Shown piece by piece: positions 45,041 to 56,905 of a stretch of 64,000 nt of DNA (positions are counted from its first letter, which is position 1; each line of letters begins with the position of its first letter). Below the pieces are notes generated by a model, which worked only from the letters and a program-made list of their open reading frames with translations, ran no database searches and was not told the DNA's origin. The position numbers were made by a program, and so were the translations under genes. Origin of the DNA: Pisolithus tinctorius. Lineage: Eukaryota > Basidiomycota > Agaricomycetes > Boletales > Pisolithaceae. The stretch covers positions 186,001 through 250,000 of the forward strand of contig JANFAH010000063.1 of the NCBI GenBank assembly GCA_024663395.1. Direction: 5' to 3'.

Positions 45041-46300
45041 CGGATGTCATGATCACACAACTACTCCCCTCACAGTGGGTATGGCCATCCAAGATGGCCA
45101 CCCCACACCACAAGTGTTTGGGTCAGGTGACTGAAGTCCCTGTGCATGTGCATAGCCACCTGTGACACTGGCCAAGATGGTCATGTGACCAACTGCTTGT
45201 GCATGTGCATGACTGTCTTGGACAGCTGCCTGTGACACAGGCCAAGATGGTCATGTGACAACTCCCCTTGCAGTGTGTATGGCCATCCAAGATAGCCACC
45301 TGTATTGCTGACCTTGTGGTCATGTGACCTTTTTCCCATGCACCTGGTCATGAAACCAAGGGCCATCTTGGACAGCCAGAAGTACCATGGCCCATGCCAA
45401 CTGTACATAACACATCTACTATGGACAACTGACCTATAGTGCTACTACTGCCTGCTATACATAGTTAATGACATACCTGTACACAAGGGAAAACTAAACA
45501 GATTACTAGGTGACAGTGTAGTACAGGGTAGTAATAACAGTGATGTATTGTAGCATGGTTGCACTGGGCAGAGTGGCCCAAATTCATGTGGCTGCCCAGG
45601 ACAGCCATTGTTGATGAGGGATTCATGGTCATGTGACCATATTCACATGGCCCACTTGAGCATACCAGTCACATGTGCTCTGACCTGTGCACAGTGTGGC
45701 CATCCAAGACAGCAAGAGGCACTGTGGCCATGATGGTCACATACCCAATACCCATGCACTGTTTGGCCATCTTGGACAGCCACTGGCATCACAGGCATGG
45801 CAGCAGCCATTGGATCACATGACCCAAATACCACAGGTGGGGTGGCTGCCTTGGATGGCCAGATATGCAACCCTACATCACAGCATACTGCAGGAATACT
45901 ACCATTTTATTAATACCATTGTATTGTCAAGTACCATAAATGGACTTAGCAGAGTGGCCTAAAAATATGTCAACCAGGATGACACATGACACACATGACC
46001 ATTATTTACCAAATATAGCAAAGTTACATGACCAAAAAGGCATACATTCCACAACTACACAACTAATAACTATTAAAACTATTAAAACTTAGTAATACAA
46101 GTTTTGTTTGATTGAGCATAGTTACACTGGGCATTGTGGCCCAAAGTGGGGGGAATCCAGGATATCTGGACACCCAGGTGTGTGACCCCAGAAAGGAATA
46201 CATTCATGTGCAAGCACTATGCTCAACTGGCCATCAGGATGGCCAGGTGTGCCTTTTAATAACATGCCTTTGGGAGCCAGCACCTGATCTGCATGCATCT
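45041..46300. repeat. Palindrome-rich block, TGGCCATCC and TCATGTGA types
   Basis: About ten TGGCCATCC..GGATGGCCA or GGACAGCCA pairs (for example 45,083, 45,215, 45,281, 45,363, 45,590, 45,693, 45,762 and 45,843) are interleaved with GTCATGTGAC sites. It is the same combination as 2.38-2.71 kb. After 45,900 the sequence is A/T-rich and featureless until 46,130. No gene. Confidence 0.7.
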
Positions 46301-47245
46301 AGCAAAAAGTGTAGGATTGGATGTATGCATCTAGGAATGCAACCAACACAGCCACACAGCCACTGTCAGTAGAGAAAATAAGTGACTGGCTGCTTATCTG
46401 GACTGGTAGGACAGACACTGCTACCAAGTGACTAGTGACTACCAACTTACAATGGGGGACTACTGTGTACTGACTAGCAAAGACTGACTTGCAACTACCA
46501 ACAAGGAAGACTACCAAAGGGCAAAGTGAGCACTGACTACCAACTACTGGGTACTGACTACAGACTAGTGACTTGGTGACAGTAATGTATGGATGGAGCC
46601 AGAAGGAGGGAAAGTAACACCAGGTCAAGCCTAGTAAGAAACCATGAGATAACTACCTGGTGATAATATGCTGTCAAGAGTCCACTCTCACCTCTGCTTG
46701 CAACCTAATAACCTAAACTGTCCATCCAGTTCCAGTCTCAAAAGTGCCTGTTATAAAAGGAAATTTGAGAAAGTGCCTACTATATATGGAAATTGCACAA
46801 CTCATTGATGACCTGTGCAGGCCAAAAAATGCAAAAAATCACACAGCCACAGAAAGCTGTGTATAGCCACAGAAGTGCCTACCATATATGGAAACAGGTT
46901 TTATATAGCACAAGGCAACTATGCAACTCACTGATGAGTTGCAATGGCCTGACATGAAAAAAATCACACTGCCACTGAAAGCTGTGTATAGCCCAAGGCA
47001 ACTTGCATATTCATTGATGAGTTGTGCGGGGCAGAATAAACAAAAAATCACACTGCCATGAAAAGCACCTACCATATATGGTTATCAGCTCTGCATAGCC
47101 ACAGACAGCACCTTCTATTTACAGGTGATGCTGGATAGGGATACCTAGTATATATAGCATCCATTGTGAAAAAGGTTTTCCTTTCCTCTTTCCCTCCCTT
47201 CATTTTCTTTCTTCTAATCTCTCCTATCACCATCATCACACAGTA
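46301..47245. repeat. Composite repeat, copies of 6.3-6.7 kb and 26.6-27.0 kb blocks
   Basis: 46,334-46,580 repeats the GGAATGCAACCAACACAGCC block and the AATAAGTGAC palindrome of 6.13-6.72 kb. 46,690-47,110 is the inverted form of 26.57-26.95 kb, with GCATAACTCAT-type palindromes at 46,795, 46,922 and 47,005. It abuts a TLH-type relic. Confidence 0.7.
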
Positions 47246-48480
47246 GTGTGTCTTACACCTGCAGCACTGTTTGACAACAAAAATCTACACAACACTCACA
47301 ACAAAAAATGTGTCAGAGTATCAACCTCTACTGTACCTGATGGACAGCAGGTTACAGTGCACTGGACAGGCAGTCTATTCTTATGCTACTGTTCTGAGCC
47401 ATCCTGCCCTAAACCTACAGGGTATTCAACCACAGATGCCTTGAAAGCACACATGAAGAGGGCCAAGTCCACTTGGTTAGGCCCAGATAGAACAGTAAAT
47501 TCAAGCATTCAACATTCAGATGCAACTGAGCAAACATGTACAAACAGAGTCAAATGTCATCATCATCACCATCTTATAATACTACTGCCTCTGGCCATTC
47601 CAATGCCATGGCCCCTTCAACCCAGCCAAGTGCTTTGCACTGATCCCCACACACACCACACAGCCCAGCATGCAGGAGACAGTGATCATGTATGAAAACA
47701 AATGGATCATGTATGAACACTTCTTCATTGGTCTCAAGTGGTATCTTCAATTTGGGATCACCCAGTTCATGGATGGTTTGGGCACAAGTTGTCAACAACT
47801 AGCAGAAAACCAACCATGTTGTGTCTGCAAACAAAATCCAAATCACAATCCAACTGGCATACTACCCATTGCAAAGTTGCCCAAGGCAAGGTTCATGCAG
47901 GCAACAAAAACACCAATACCCTTGACATCACAGCAACAAGCATCATTCCAACAAGCAGCCATGCAGGTCAAAGGCATGATGTCCACACATCAGCAGAAGA
48001 CCAATGAAATGGCAGATAGGATACTCTGAGCCCTGCAGTCATATGCAGGCATCTGCCCAATGTGCAAAGTCATGGAAGGGGAGTCAGATGGGTCATCCAC
48101 CCACCAGGTGATTGGCTGCCAATTGGACAATTGGGGTGACTATGTGGCATGGAGGAAACAACTGCAGTACCAGGCCTGGCATGTCAAGGTATGTTGGACA
48201 TGCCATGTCCCCCAACTCAATGACTGGCTGCAGCCACAATTTTTCCAAGGCAATAGATGGGAAAGTGTTGTGCAGGTTCAAAGGCATTGTTGGACCAGTG
48301 GCACTTTCCATCTTCACAGCAGCCAATTGAAAGATGAAGCAAGTGCACACTTTGGTTGCCAATGGAATGACCTTGAATCATTTTCAGCCTGGTTAATGGA
48401 CAAACCAGTAGAAGGTAGTCAGAGCAACCTGATGAATCTCTTCATGTGGTACACTGAACATGTAGCATAACTCATCAATG
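47246..48480 (+). pseudogene. TLH-type helicase relic: zinc-finger-like start joined to C-terminal tail
   Basis: 47,246-47,500 encodes a Cys/His-rich start (VRVSTSTVPDGQQVTVHWTG, FLCYCSEPSCPKP, YSTTDALKAHMKR), a C2H2-like pattern. From 47,670, LKWYLQFGITQFMDGLGTSC and NQPCCVCKQNPNHNP lead to 48,030-48,470. That part has YAGICPMCKVMEGESDGSS, WGDYVAWRKQLQYQAWHVKV, CWTCHVPQLNDWL and FSAWLMDKPVEGSQSNLMN. I know this end as the Cys-rich C-terminus of Agaricomycete subtelomeric RecQ-like helicases. The helicase core between is absent, so this looks like an internally deleted relic. A perfect-arm GCATAACTCAT palindrome follows the last block at 48,465. Confidence 0.5.
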
Positions 48481-48785
48481 AGTTATGCAGGTATAGCCAA
48501 AGTTTGTATGACATATGTATGTATATGTGAGAAATTGGAGAACCAAATGGTCCATTGCATCATCTTCCACAAGGTTGCTTCAGTGGCCATTCAGGCAGCA
48601 AGGAGCAATGTGAAAACATTGTACTTGTGAGAGAGTTGCAAATTATCTGTGACCAATTTGGGTGGATTATGTAATCATGGCACTATATAAGCCACTAGTT
48701 GGTGGTGGCTATGCAAAATCACTTCTTGAACTTGAACCACCACCATCTACTCTCAGATACACCAAACAACAACAAACACATTACA
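48481..48785. other. Spacer between relics
   Basis: It contains a TATATAAGCC at about 48,684 followed by CTTGAACTTGAACCACCACC, a phrase also found at 18.44 kb and 35.64 kb just upstream of the low-complexity multi-exon relics. It is a candidate promoter/leader of the relic that starts at 48,792. Confidence 0.4.
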
Positions 48786-49900
48786 AATCAATGGCTGTAA
48801 GTGGTGTAATTAATCTGAGAAACTAGACAATACTGATGTACCTGTATTAGACTGACAGTACCAACAACACAGTAAGTAAAAAAAATTATGTGTTGCTGCA
48901 CAATTCATCAATGAACTGTGCTGGTTCAGGTCACTGGCAACATCACCACCAACCAAGTAAGTCACATGATGTTGATTGCAAGGTGAATACTGAGTAATAA
49001 GACTACCATAGGCTTTTGACATGGCTCCTGCCATTACCAGTGCCCTGAATGTCAGCCTGGTTCAGGTGAGTACTGCATAACTCATGGATGAGTTGTGCAG
49101 ATTGATAAAAATCAATCAAGGATCCCATGGAGGTAGACAATACCATGGGCAACTCAGTGTTACCCAATACCTCCAATCTAAACAATAACAATGTAAGTTT
49201 CATTGGTACACAATGAAATACTCAGAATACCAGTGCAGCAATGGAAACTCAGGCTGAAGGTAGTGATACCAATGTGGCCAATGACATGAACCAGGTAAGC
49301 TTGCACAGTTCATTGATGAGTTATGCACCTTGATGACATTCACTGCCAGGCTGGAGACACAGCCAGCTCTAGCAAGCAAGGAAAGAAACCATAGGGAAGA
49401 AAGAAGACCAAACCCTAGGCTGGGGAAGGTAACTCTACCAAGGCCAAGGGACAAACTATGGAAAGTAAGATGGTAAGCAAAGCACCATTGTCTGCTGTCA
49501 AGGTCATTTCTCTGACCAATTCCTGTTTAGACCCATGCCATCAAAGAAGTCAAAGTGCCTCTGGTGCAGGAGATGATTGACCATGCCAAGGAACTCATCA
49601 ATCAGTCAATCCTGGGGTATGCATTGATGACAGTCATCTCTGGGACATAGTAGACAAGGCATGCATGGCAGAGCTTCTCATGGGAGTTGAGAGCCATGGT
49701 TTGCAAAACCAATTCATCCAACATGCATTGGATGTTGGGATTCACAAGGCTGACATTGACCAGTCAAGCCTGCAGAATGAATGTGCATTGCCATATTCCA
49801 ACATGGTCAAGTGGACCCCTTCTGCCCAGGGGTCCAGCTGTATCCTGTATAATGGGAATCATTGAGTGACCTACATACATGTGGGAGCATTCAGCTTACT
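48786..49900 (+). pseudogene. Multi-exon low-complexity relic with GCATAACTCAT introns
   Basis: Small exons after ATGGCT at about 48,792 encode TNNT-, TGNITTNQ-, GFDMAPAITSALNVSLVQ-, NSVLPNTSNLNNNN-, METQAEGSDTNVANDMNQ- and AGDTASSSKQGKK-like pieces. Then comes a helical segment THAIKEVKVPLVQEMIDHAK (49,530 onward). Introns such as 49,295-49,349 begin GTAAGC, end CAG, and contain the GCATAACTCAT-type palindrome. Others lie at 48,898, 49,075 and 50,059. The architecture parallels the 18.5-kb relic but with another palindrome. No known domain; TAG and TGA stops are present. Confidence 0.5.
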
Positions 49901-50860
49901 GCACTGCATTCCACCAGCACAAGAGAGCCACAAAGGGAACCCTCCAAGCTATGTCTGGGAAGATGTGAGAAGTGTTTCAAACTGCAATCAATGAAAGTAC
50001 CAAGGTGGTGAGGGGTGGGGGGGGTATGGCTAGTCAGATTCTTTGACCAGAGTGAGTTGCATAGCTCATTGATGAGTTGTGCCAGTCATGCTGACCAATT
50101 CCCCCTACAGATTTCATTGAAGCCCACAAGGACAGGGCCTTAACTGAACCACACCTGGCATCTAACAGTGTGCTGCCAGTACACCAGGACAGTGAACATG
50201 ACTCTCTCCAATTGATCATGAAAATCTTCTCCACAATTTCCACCAAAGAATCTAGACAAAATTACATCAATGCCATCTTGAAGAGCATTCCCAGCATGCA
50301 TACCAACTAACTGGGGAAGATCCTTAGGGATCCTCCCATGTTTAATGTCATTTTCAATTAATTAAGAAATATGAGGAATAAATTGACAATGGCATTAAAC
50401 ATGGGAAGATCCCACAGGATCTTCCCCATTTAGTTGGTATGCATGCTGGGAATGCTCTTCAAGATGGCATTGATGTAATTTTGTCTAGATTCTTTGGTGG
50501 AAATTGTGGAGAAGATTTTCATGATCAATTGGAGAGAGTCATGTTCACTGTCCTGGTGTACTGGCAGCACACTGTTAGATGCCAGGTGTGGTTCAGTTAA
50601 GGCCCTGTCCTTGTGGGCTTCAATGAAATCTGTAGGGGGAATTGGTCAGCATGACTGGCACAACTCATCAATGAGTTATGCAACTCACTCTGGTCAAAGA
50701 ATCTGACTAGCCATATGGTGGAATGCAGTGCAGTAAGCTGAATGCTCCCACATGTATGTAGGTCACTCAATAATTTCTCTTATACAGGATACAGCTGGAC
50801 CCCTGGGCAGAAGGGGTCCACTTGACCATGTTGGAATAATGAACTCATTTTTGCCTGTAT
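49770..50860. repeat. Inverted duplication, arms of about 0.4-0.55 kb centred on 50,370
   Basis: 50,034-50,340 and 50,400-50,706 are reverse complements and encode an identical 70-codon frame on opposite strands (MVEIVEKIFMINWRESC). The outer parts also pair: 49,770-49,920 with 50,712-50,860. The right arm lacks about 115 bp present on the left (49,920-50,032). The short middle is A/T-rich. The left arm is collinear with the 48.8-49.9 kb relic, so the right arm is the copy. Confidence 0.85.
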
Positions 50861-52092
50861 AATTTCCCTTCCATACTTACAGAAGCTTTGTCATCTCACT
50901 ACTACTAGGCAGAGACTGAGTCACTGTTTTTATAGTTTTTGTCAATAACCACTAGTGCTGTAGCTAGAGGTTTATACAGCACAGTGTGGTTGGTATGGAG
51001 TACAGAGCTGAGGCACAAAACTTGTTATTCATATGAATTTCAGGTTGCAGTGATGTTGATAACAAGGTGGTTATACCCCCACACTACAATATATGACATG
51101 GACAGTGGCATCTCAGACATGTAAGGCTGTGCATGACATTTTCTTTGTGCAGTGTCAGTGTTCTCATTCAAACTACCTTCCTTGAATCTATCTTGGATCA
51201 GAGAAGGGTGGTGTCAGACCTGGTCTTAACAGGGAGGTAGTTTGGTTGCTCATCATGTCCTGAAGCACTAAATTGATCCTTATCTGAATTTCAGCTTTCC
51301 CAGTATTGATTAGTTACAAACCATATGAAACATGGGTGAGGGAAACAATACTAGGATGACTACTAGCAGGTTTTTCATGGGTCTGATGGTGCTGAGAGCA
51401 TATTACACTGATGGTACTGTAGCAGCCACCAGTATTGGATCAGATTTCCCAAGAGAATGCATGGTGAGGTTGGTGTCCTTTTGGATGGACAAATGAGATC
51501 TCAAGAGGGTTAGGGTGGGAAAATATGAAGTGTGAGAACTTTTCATCTCAGACATAATGTTGCAATGCATATCTTTGTTTGTAGGGCAAAGAACAGAAAC
51601 TCTGCCTTCATTTGACTGAGATTCCACCTGGTGGGCTGAAAGTGAATAAACTGTTGCAATGGTGTCCCTGGTCTAAAATGGGCATGTCTCCACACACACA
51701 GTACTGAGTATCACAATCTTTCCCACCAAGTCTAAGCAAAATCCCCCATCAGGTGCTACATTGCACCTACTACAAACAACCAAATATTCTTCATCAACTT
51801 GACAAAATTTCTGAAGGTCTGATTCCCTTCTGTCATGCTGGTGATCTAAGAGAATGAAGTTTGGGAGTTCAGACTTCTCCTCTGATATTCTTATGACCTG
51901 AGAAAATCCAGTATCAAAAATTCTCAGATTTTTTCAGACCATCAGACCAAAATTCAGAATGTCAAAAGTAAAATCAGAACTTTAGAATTTAAGTTATCAA
52001 GGTCATCATATCATCAGGATGTCAGATGTGAAAACCAGAACTTCAGAAATTTTGTCAAGTTGCTGATGTTGCAACAGTTTTTGGAGTCACTG
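50861..52092. other. Gene-poor DNA ending in a Tc1-type terminus
   Basis: Short frames only. A GTATTGATTAGTTAC-containing stretch near 51,300 resembles 34,272-34,400. The sequence ends TTTGGAGTCACTG at 52,092 followed by TA, a Tc1-type terminus. AACTGTTGCAA occurs near 51,646 and its partner near 52,067. The element's left end was not found. Confidence 0.4.
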
Positions 52093-53110
52093 TACCAAGT
52101 TCACTGCAGACATGATCAGGGTGACTGGTCAGGAGTTCCTGAACCCACATATCCCCAGAGAATCCAGATGTGTGGTATGGTATCAGCTCTCTGTGAACAC
52201 TAGAGCCAATGAGTCCAGTCAACAAGGCCAGTGTTGGGAATACACATATGTATGGTTAGACTACATATGGCAATAGCCTCTACCAGGTATGACTCTCACT
52301 AGTTTAATCACATGTTGCTCCATGACATGGTATGGAGTTCTGTGAACCTGGAAGGCACTGGTCCTATTGTTCTACAGGACAATACTGGAGGTCACTTAGT
52401 TAGACAATTACTATATATGGTATTACTCTCTGGTTATGGTAATTCTTACTACTACATGTGTCACCTGGTCTTTGCATACTCTAACAGTTTATAAACCCTA
52501 GGGATACCATTGTAGGCCCTCAGTCTAGTCAACAGACAATCCACTTCTAATTACCACCATCAGAACACTGCTAGTGTCTTTATTGCTATGCTATTTTGAA
52601 CCATACAGAGGTTGGTTTTCACCTTAGTGCTCTCCCTCACCCTTGCCTCTCACAACAGCCAGGAGTGTCTGAAGAACAGTGAAGATTTGCTACAGTAAAG
52701 CTCTGTCCATATCTGGATGGTCAGGTGGCTCTGTTGGGTCAATCCCTGACATACTGCTAGACTTTATGCCAAACTTGTGCACTACCCATCAAACAAGAAC
52801 AATCCAACAAGTTTGTGAACTGCAACTAAACTGTGCTTTCCATGCAAGCTCTTAGGTTGTTCACTTTTCCTCACTCACACCCCACCCTTTTTGATTCAGA
52901 AGCCTGAGCTTGTCTTCACTCAGCCACCTCCCAAAAGGAATGATCCCTAATTCTCAGATGAATGAGAAAGGGGTGTGAAGGCCCAGTTGTTAGGTGCCAA
53001 CAGGTCAATCTCACTTGTGCACCAACCTTGTTCTGTGAGTTCTGTCTGAACCATATCAGTCAACTGGTCCAATCCCTCACAGTCCTGACATAAGCAGTCC
53101 CCACTTTTCA
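52093..53110. other. Relic DNA up to the CpG boundary
   Basis: No frame above 60 codons on plus, and only weak ones on minus. CpG is still nearly absent until about 53,138. No gene is supported. Confidence 0.4.
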
Positions 53111-53326
53111 AGATCCTGCTGTGGCCCCATCCATTCTCGTCGGTCACTGTAAATTCAGGCATATACATGCTTAAAAGCAGGAGTAGAGCGACGATACAGG
53201 CAGTGATATCTCGAGAGTGCAGGACATGACATTTGATGTACATACACTCGAATATCTAGCATTAAACGAGATAGTAATTTCCAGAAAACAAGTACGACGA
53301 CAAAATGTAATAATTCCTTTGTCAGA

Positions 53327-56300
53327 TCACGTCCGTGCTCCTCCCCCACCCCCACCGACTCTCCGATAAAACAACAAGTATGCACACCGATCGTCCCGCG
53401 CGTGCGCCCCAAATACATCTTCAGGGGACACGTCTGAAACAAGCTCATCATCTATCCTGATCCAGCCTTCGCGAGGCTTGGTAGGGTTCATGACAATGTT
53501 GGGATGTAGAACGTCAAGGGTGTAGTGCCCCCCCGACGCGGATGTACCGTGGTGGTAGAGGACTGCGGGTATGATGCCGTTGGTTGGATAGCTCGGCACC
53601 TGTGCGGGCTAAAAACTTACCTCCGAAAAGCTTGTACCGTGTTGTTTGAATCTTTCGTGCGGGCGCCATAACATCTGCGCCATCCCGTCAATGGGAAAAA
53701 AATCACATGAGACAAACAATGACAGAGCGAAACACGACCGAAAAAAATGTACGTACCACTGCCAACCTCAAGTTCTGCGTCAAACAACACCTGCTTTCCC
53801 ACTTTCGCAGTGCCACCCGCATTCGCATCGTACAAGAATCGTTTCAGATGAAGGACCAGAATTGGGGGTAACGTCTCGATTTGAACGATTTGTTTCGCAT
53901 CGAGGACAGCACCTGGCTTTGTGACAGATGTCACTTGCACAGATTGTGGCGTTGAAATGCAGGAGAGGGCATCTTTGAGGGTGTGGACCTGGTCACGCTG
54001 CTCAAGGTGTTCCAGTAGAATCACGAGGACATGAGTTGGTGACTAGAACTAGGATTGGGCTGTACGGAGACGCACCTGAATATCCAGTCGCAAGGATCTC
54101 CAATCCTCGAAGATGATCGAATCTTTTTGGTGCGGTACACGCAATGTCGAACGAAACTTTCCACCGAATATCCTCGTAATCGGCGACTCTGTCGTGTTTA
54201 CCTGGGTTGCAGGCGAAAGCGTTGTTGTCAATCTCCCTGATCAGAGGGGAGAGGAACGCACCGTCCTTGTAACCGCCGTTCGATTTTTCTTTCCAACCTC
54301 AAGCCACGGTCCATCCTCTGCTGCACTGCCATTTTGTTGTCCCTCTGAATGTCCCGGATCATTCGCATTCTTGGACTGTAAAGACGCCGTGATAGATAAA
54401 AGCTCCTCCTCCAGCGTGTCTAAATAGAATCCTAGAAACTCTTCTGCGTCTTCTTGATGTCCGCCCTACACCGATGCCAAAAAGAAGACATAGCAACGCG
54501 TGTCCTAAAATAAGAGTATCAGCACTCACCCGCATATGATCAAACCGCTTCTTCTCTTTCAGCGCATCATAAACATACGCAGGAATAAATGATTCCATCA
54601 CGTCATCTTCCTCCTCCCCATAAGCTGTCCTATCGACAGCCTTACCTTTACCTTCCGGCGCCGTCGCTTTCTTCTGCTTCGGAATAAACTCCCTAATGAA
54701 CCGAACTGTGGCGTCCACTAACGGAGTCCGACTCTGCTCCCCACCCGTAACCGTATCCGGTGACTTGTCCATCACCTTGCCTAATTCGTGGAACAACCTC
54801 CAAAAGGGTGGACAGTACACCAACACCTGCAGCACAGCATTTGCAAAACACATGTTCCCAGTATTCACGAGTCCTCGTGGATAAATCTTCATCAATGGTG
54901 AGTTCGAAGGACCAGACATCAACAGGGACAATAGCTCTGGTTTCTTATTGAGCGAGATGGAAGATGTGTTGGATGTCATTGAAGGAGTAGACGCGGGGAT
55001 AGAAATCCCAACAACGGAAGATCTTGGTAGTGCGTTCGGCTTGGACGGCGTAGAATTGTCTCGACGGAGGAGAGATGCAAAGCTCGGACGCGGGCCGGTA
55101 GGAGGTTTTGAGGTCTGCGATGGAGTAGAAGGAGTAGATGAGGGAGCTGGAAGAGTTGGTTCGGGGATAGCATCAAGGACTGGATCGGAAGACAATGGTG
55201 CTGAGTCGACTTGCGGAGTGGCTACATGCACGGACACAGAGTCCTGCCCCATCTTGGTCGGGGGTGAAGTTATCGCAAGTGAGATGGATGTGTTCGTGGA
55301 AATAGGTGACGTGGGAACGGACGTGTTGACTGCAGAGGATGCTGCGGTTGTGGTCTCTGTGGCAGAGGCTGATGATATATCAACGGTTTCAGTTTTAGCG
55401 GTCTCCGTAATGGAAATAGATGACATATCAACGGGTTCAGGTTTAGCGGTCTCTGGAACGGAGGTTGATGACATATCAACATCTTCGGGTTGGGGCTCCA
55501 CGGATGGTTGTTGAAGTACTTCTCCTTCTCGAGAGAGTACCGGGAAAGGAGGAGAGGGGAGGTCTAGAGCTTTTCGTCTGATATGATCTGGAGGTCGCGC
55601 CCGTGGAGAAATAATGATGCCAGGTGCGCCGGACGGGTCAGTAGGCCGTCTTGACCAGATAACATACTCGGCCTCTTTAACGGGCACGAGGGGGGACAAT
55701 GTGGTGGGTGAAGAAGCATGGGTGGACGACGGCAATACTGGGGAGGCAATAGCGCCTTGTGGCACAGCCGGGGACGGCGGTGAGGATACGGAGGGTGGTT
55801 TAGACGCTTCCAACTGGATATCTGATTTTTCAGGTGTTTCCTGTTTAGTGATGGTATCAGCAGGTTGGTCTGCATCAGGTTTTGGAGTTTCATCGTTGGG
55901 TGAGGGGAGTGCAGAGTCACCCTGCGAAGACGGCTGGTTGAATGCTGAGGAGAGCTGGGTGAGCATTGAGAGTTGTTTCGGTAGGGGAGAGAGAGGCTGC
56001 TGAGGTTGCCACGCAGGAGGGTAAGTGGCTGAAGGATGAGTGGCATAAGTGGGTGAATAGGGAACAGACTGTGCATTTGAATGGGGGTACTTGTTGTGTG
56101 GATGCGAGTGAGGTGGCGGGTAATGAGGAGTATGGGAAGGATACGGATAATGGTGGTGAGGAGATGGACGATGATGGTAGTTCTGGTAATTTTGTCCGCC
56201 TCTCGGCGGAAGATATCCGCGGCCACGGGCCGAAGAGGAAGCATGCATCGGCTGACCGTGCCCGTTCACTGGAGGCATTGGGTATTGGTACTGGTACGGA

Positions 56301-56413
56301 GCGTGACCCGGCGGAGGTGCTGGACTATGAGTACCATAAGCATATGGAGGTGGATGGTGCTGGTGATAATTTGACGGGCCAGGGTGGTGATACGGTGGTT
56401 GCGGTGTCGCCAT
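53327..56413 (-). CDS. Ubiquitin carboxyl-terminal hydrolase, UBP3/USP10 type
   Basis: Exons on minus: 56,413-54,530, 54,465-54,262, 54,201-54,076, 53,997-53,757, 53,674-53,621 and 53,562-53,327. All introns are GT..AG and phases agree, giving 914 aa. Residues 1-490 are disordered and Pro/Ser/Gln-rich. The peptidase C19 domain starts at about 510 with GLVNTGNMCFANAVLQ (catalytic Cys 522). It continues through GHQEDAEEFLGFYLD, LPPILVLHLKRFLYDA and RYKLFGVLYHHG to GGHYTLDV (His 849) and WIRIDDELV (Asp 874 region). It removes ubiquitin from substrates; in yeast Ubp3 acts with Bre5 on ribosomal and trafficking proteins. I start at ATG 56,413 rather than a GTG four codons upstream. It is the first normal gene after the CpG boundary and is divergent from the coiled-coil gene. 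Confidence 0.92.
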
Positions 56414-56905
56414 TTGTAAGAGCACTGTGCTAGGAATGCGAGACCGAATTGGCTAAAAGAGTTGGGAACGCCGAAGACGAGTGCGGAACTACACACTTAC
56501 CGATCGAAAGGACTGACTCAAGGAACGTGACCAAGCGATGAGCTCGTTAATCAGTGTTCTGTCGATAGGCTTGTCAGTCAAAAAAAAAAAGGAACATGAA
56601 CAAGAAGACGAGAACTCGGGTGACTGTACTGACCACCAAAGACAGATTAAGATGATTAGATGGGCAGTAACTCTGTGGGTTCTGGGGGGGAACAAAGGCA
56701 GTGGTCAGTCAGTTCGGTCGGTCAGTTGTCTGCAGGCGGTCATTTGCAATGCAAAAGCAAAAGCAAGTCTCCGTAACAGTGTGTGTGTCCGTGTTTGGCC
56801 GCTTTCCAGAAACGATATCAACCCTAACCCTGAGCTCGGTCCGGCCAGTCCACGAGGACGAAGGCCAGCTGCTCTGGTGTACATACGCAGTAGTAGTACC
56901 CACTC
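56414..56905. promoter_or_regulatory. Divergent promoter region, 492 bp
   Basis: It separates the two start codons of the deubiquitinase (minus) and the coiled-coil gene (plus). It contains an A11 tract at about 56,580 and pyrimidine/purine-rich stretches; no certain TATA box is seen. The minus-strand leader may contain an intron, since the reverse complement near 56,500 reads GTAAGTGTGTAG. Shared control of the two genes is inference. Confidence 0.45.

Noticed and set aside
54948..55514. 188-codon plus-strand frame inside the deubiquitinase
   Set aside because: It is antisense to the Pro/Ser/Thr-rich N-terminal exon; low-complexity codon use opens the opposite strand. No domain and no splice signals of its own.
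55564..56244. 226-codon minus-strand frame
   Set aside because: Shifted-frame shadow of the deubiquitinase N-terminal exon, whose main frame runs through the same bases with the catalytic domain downstream.
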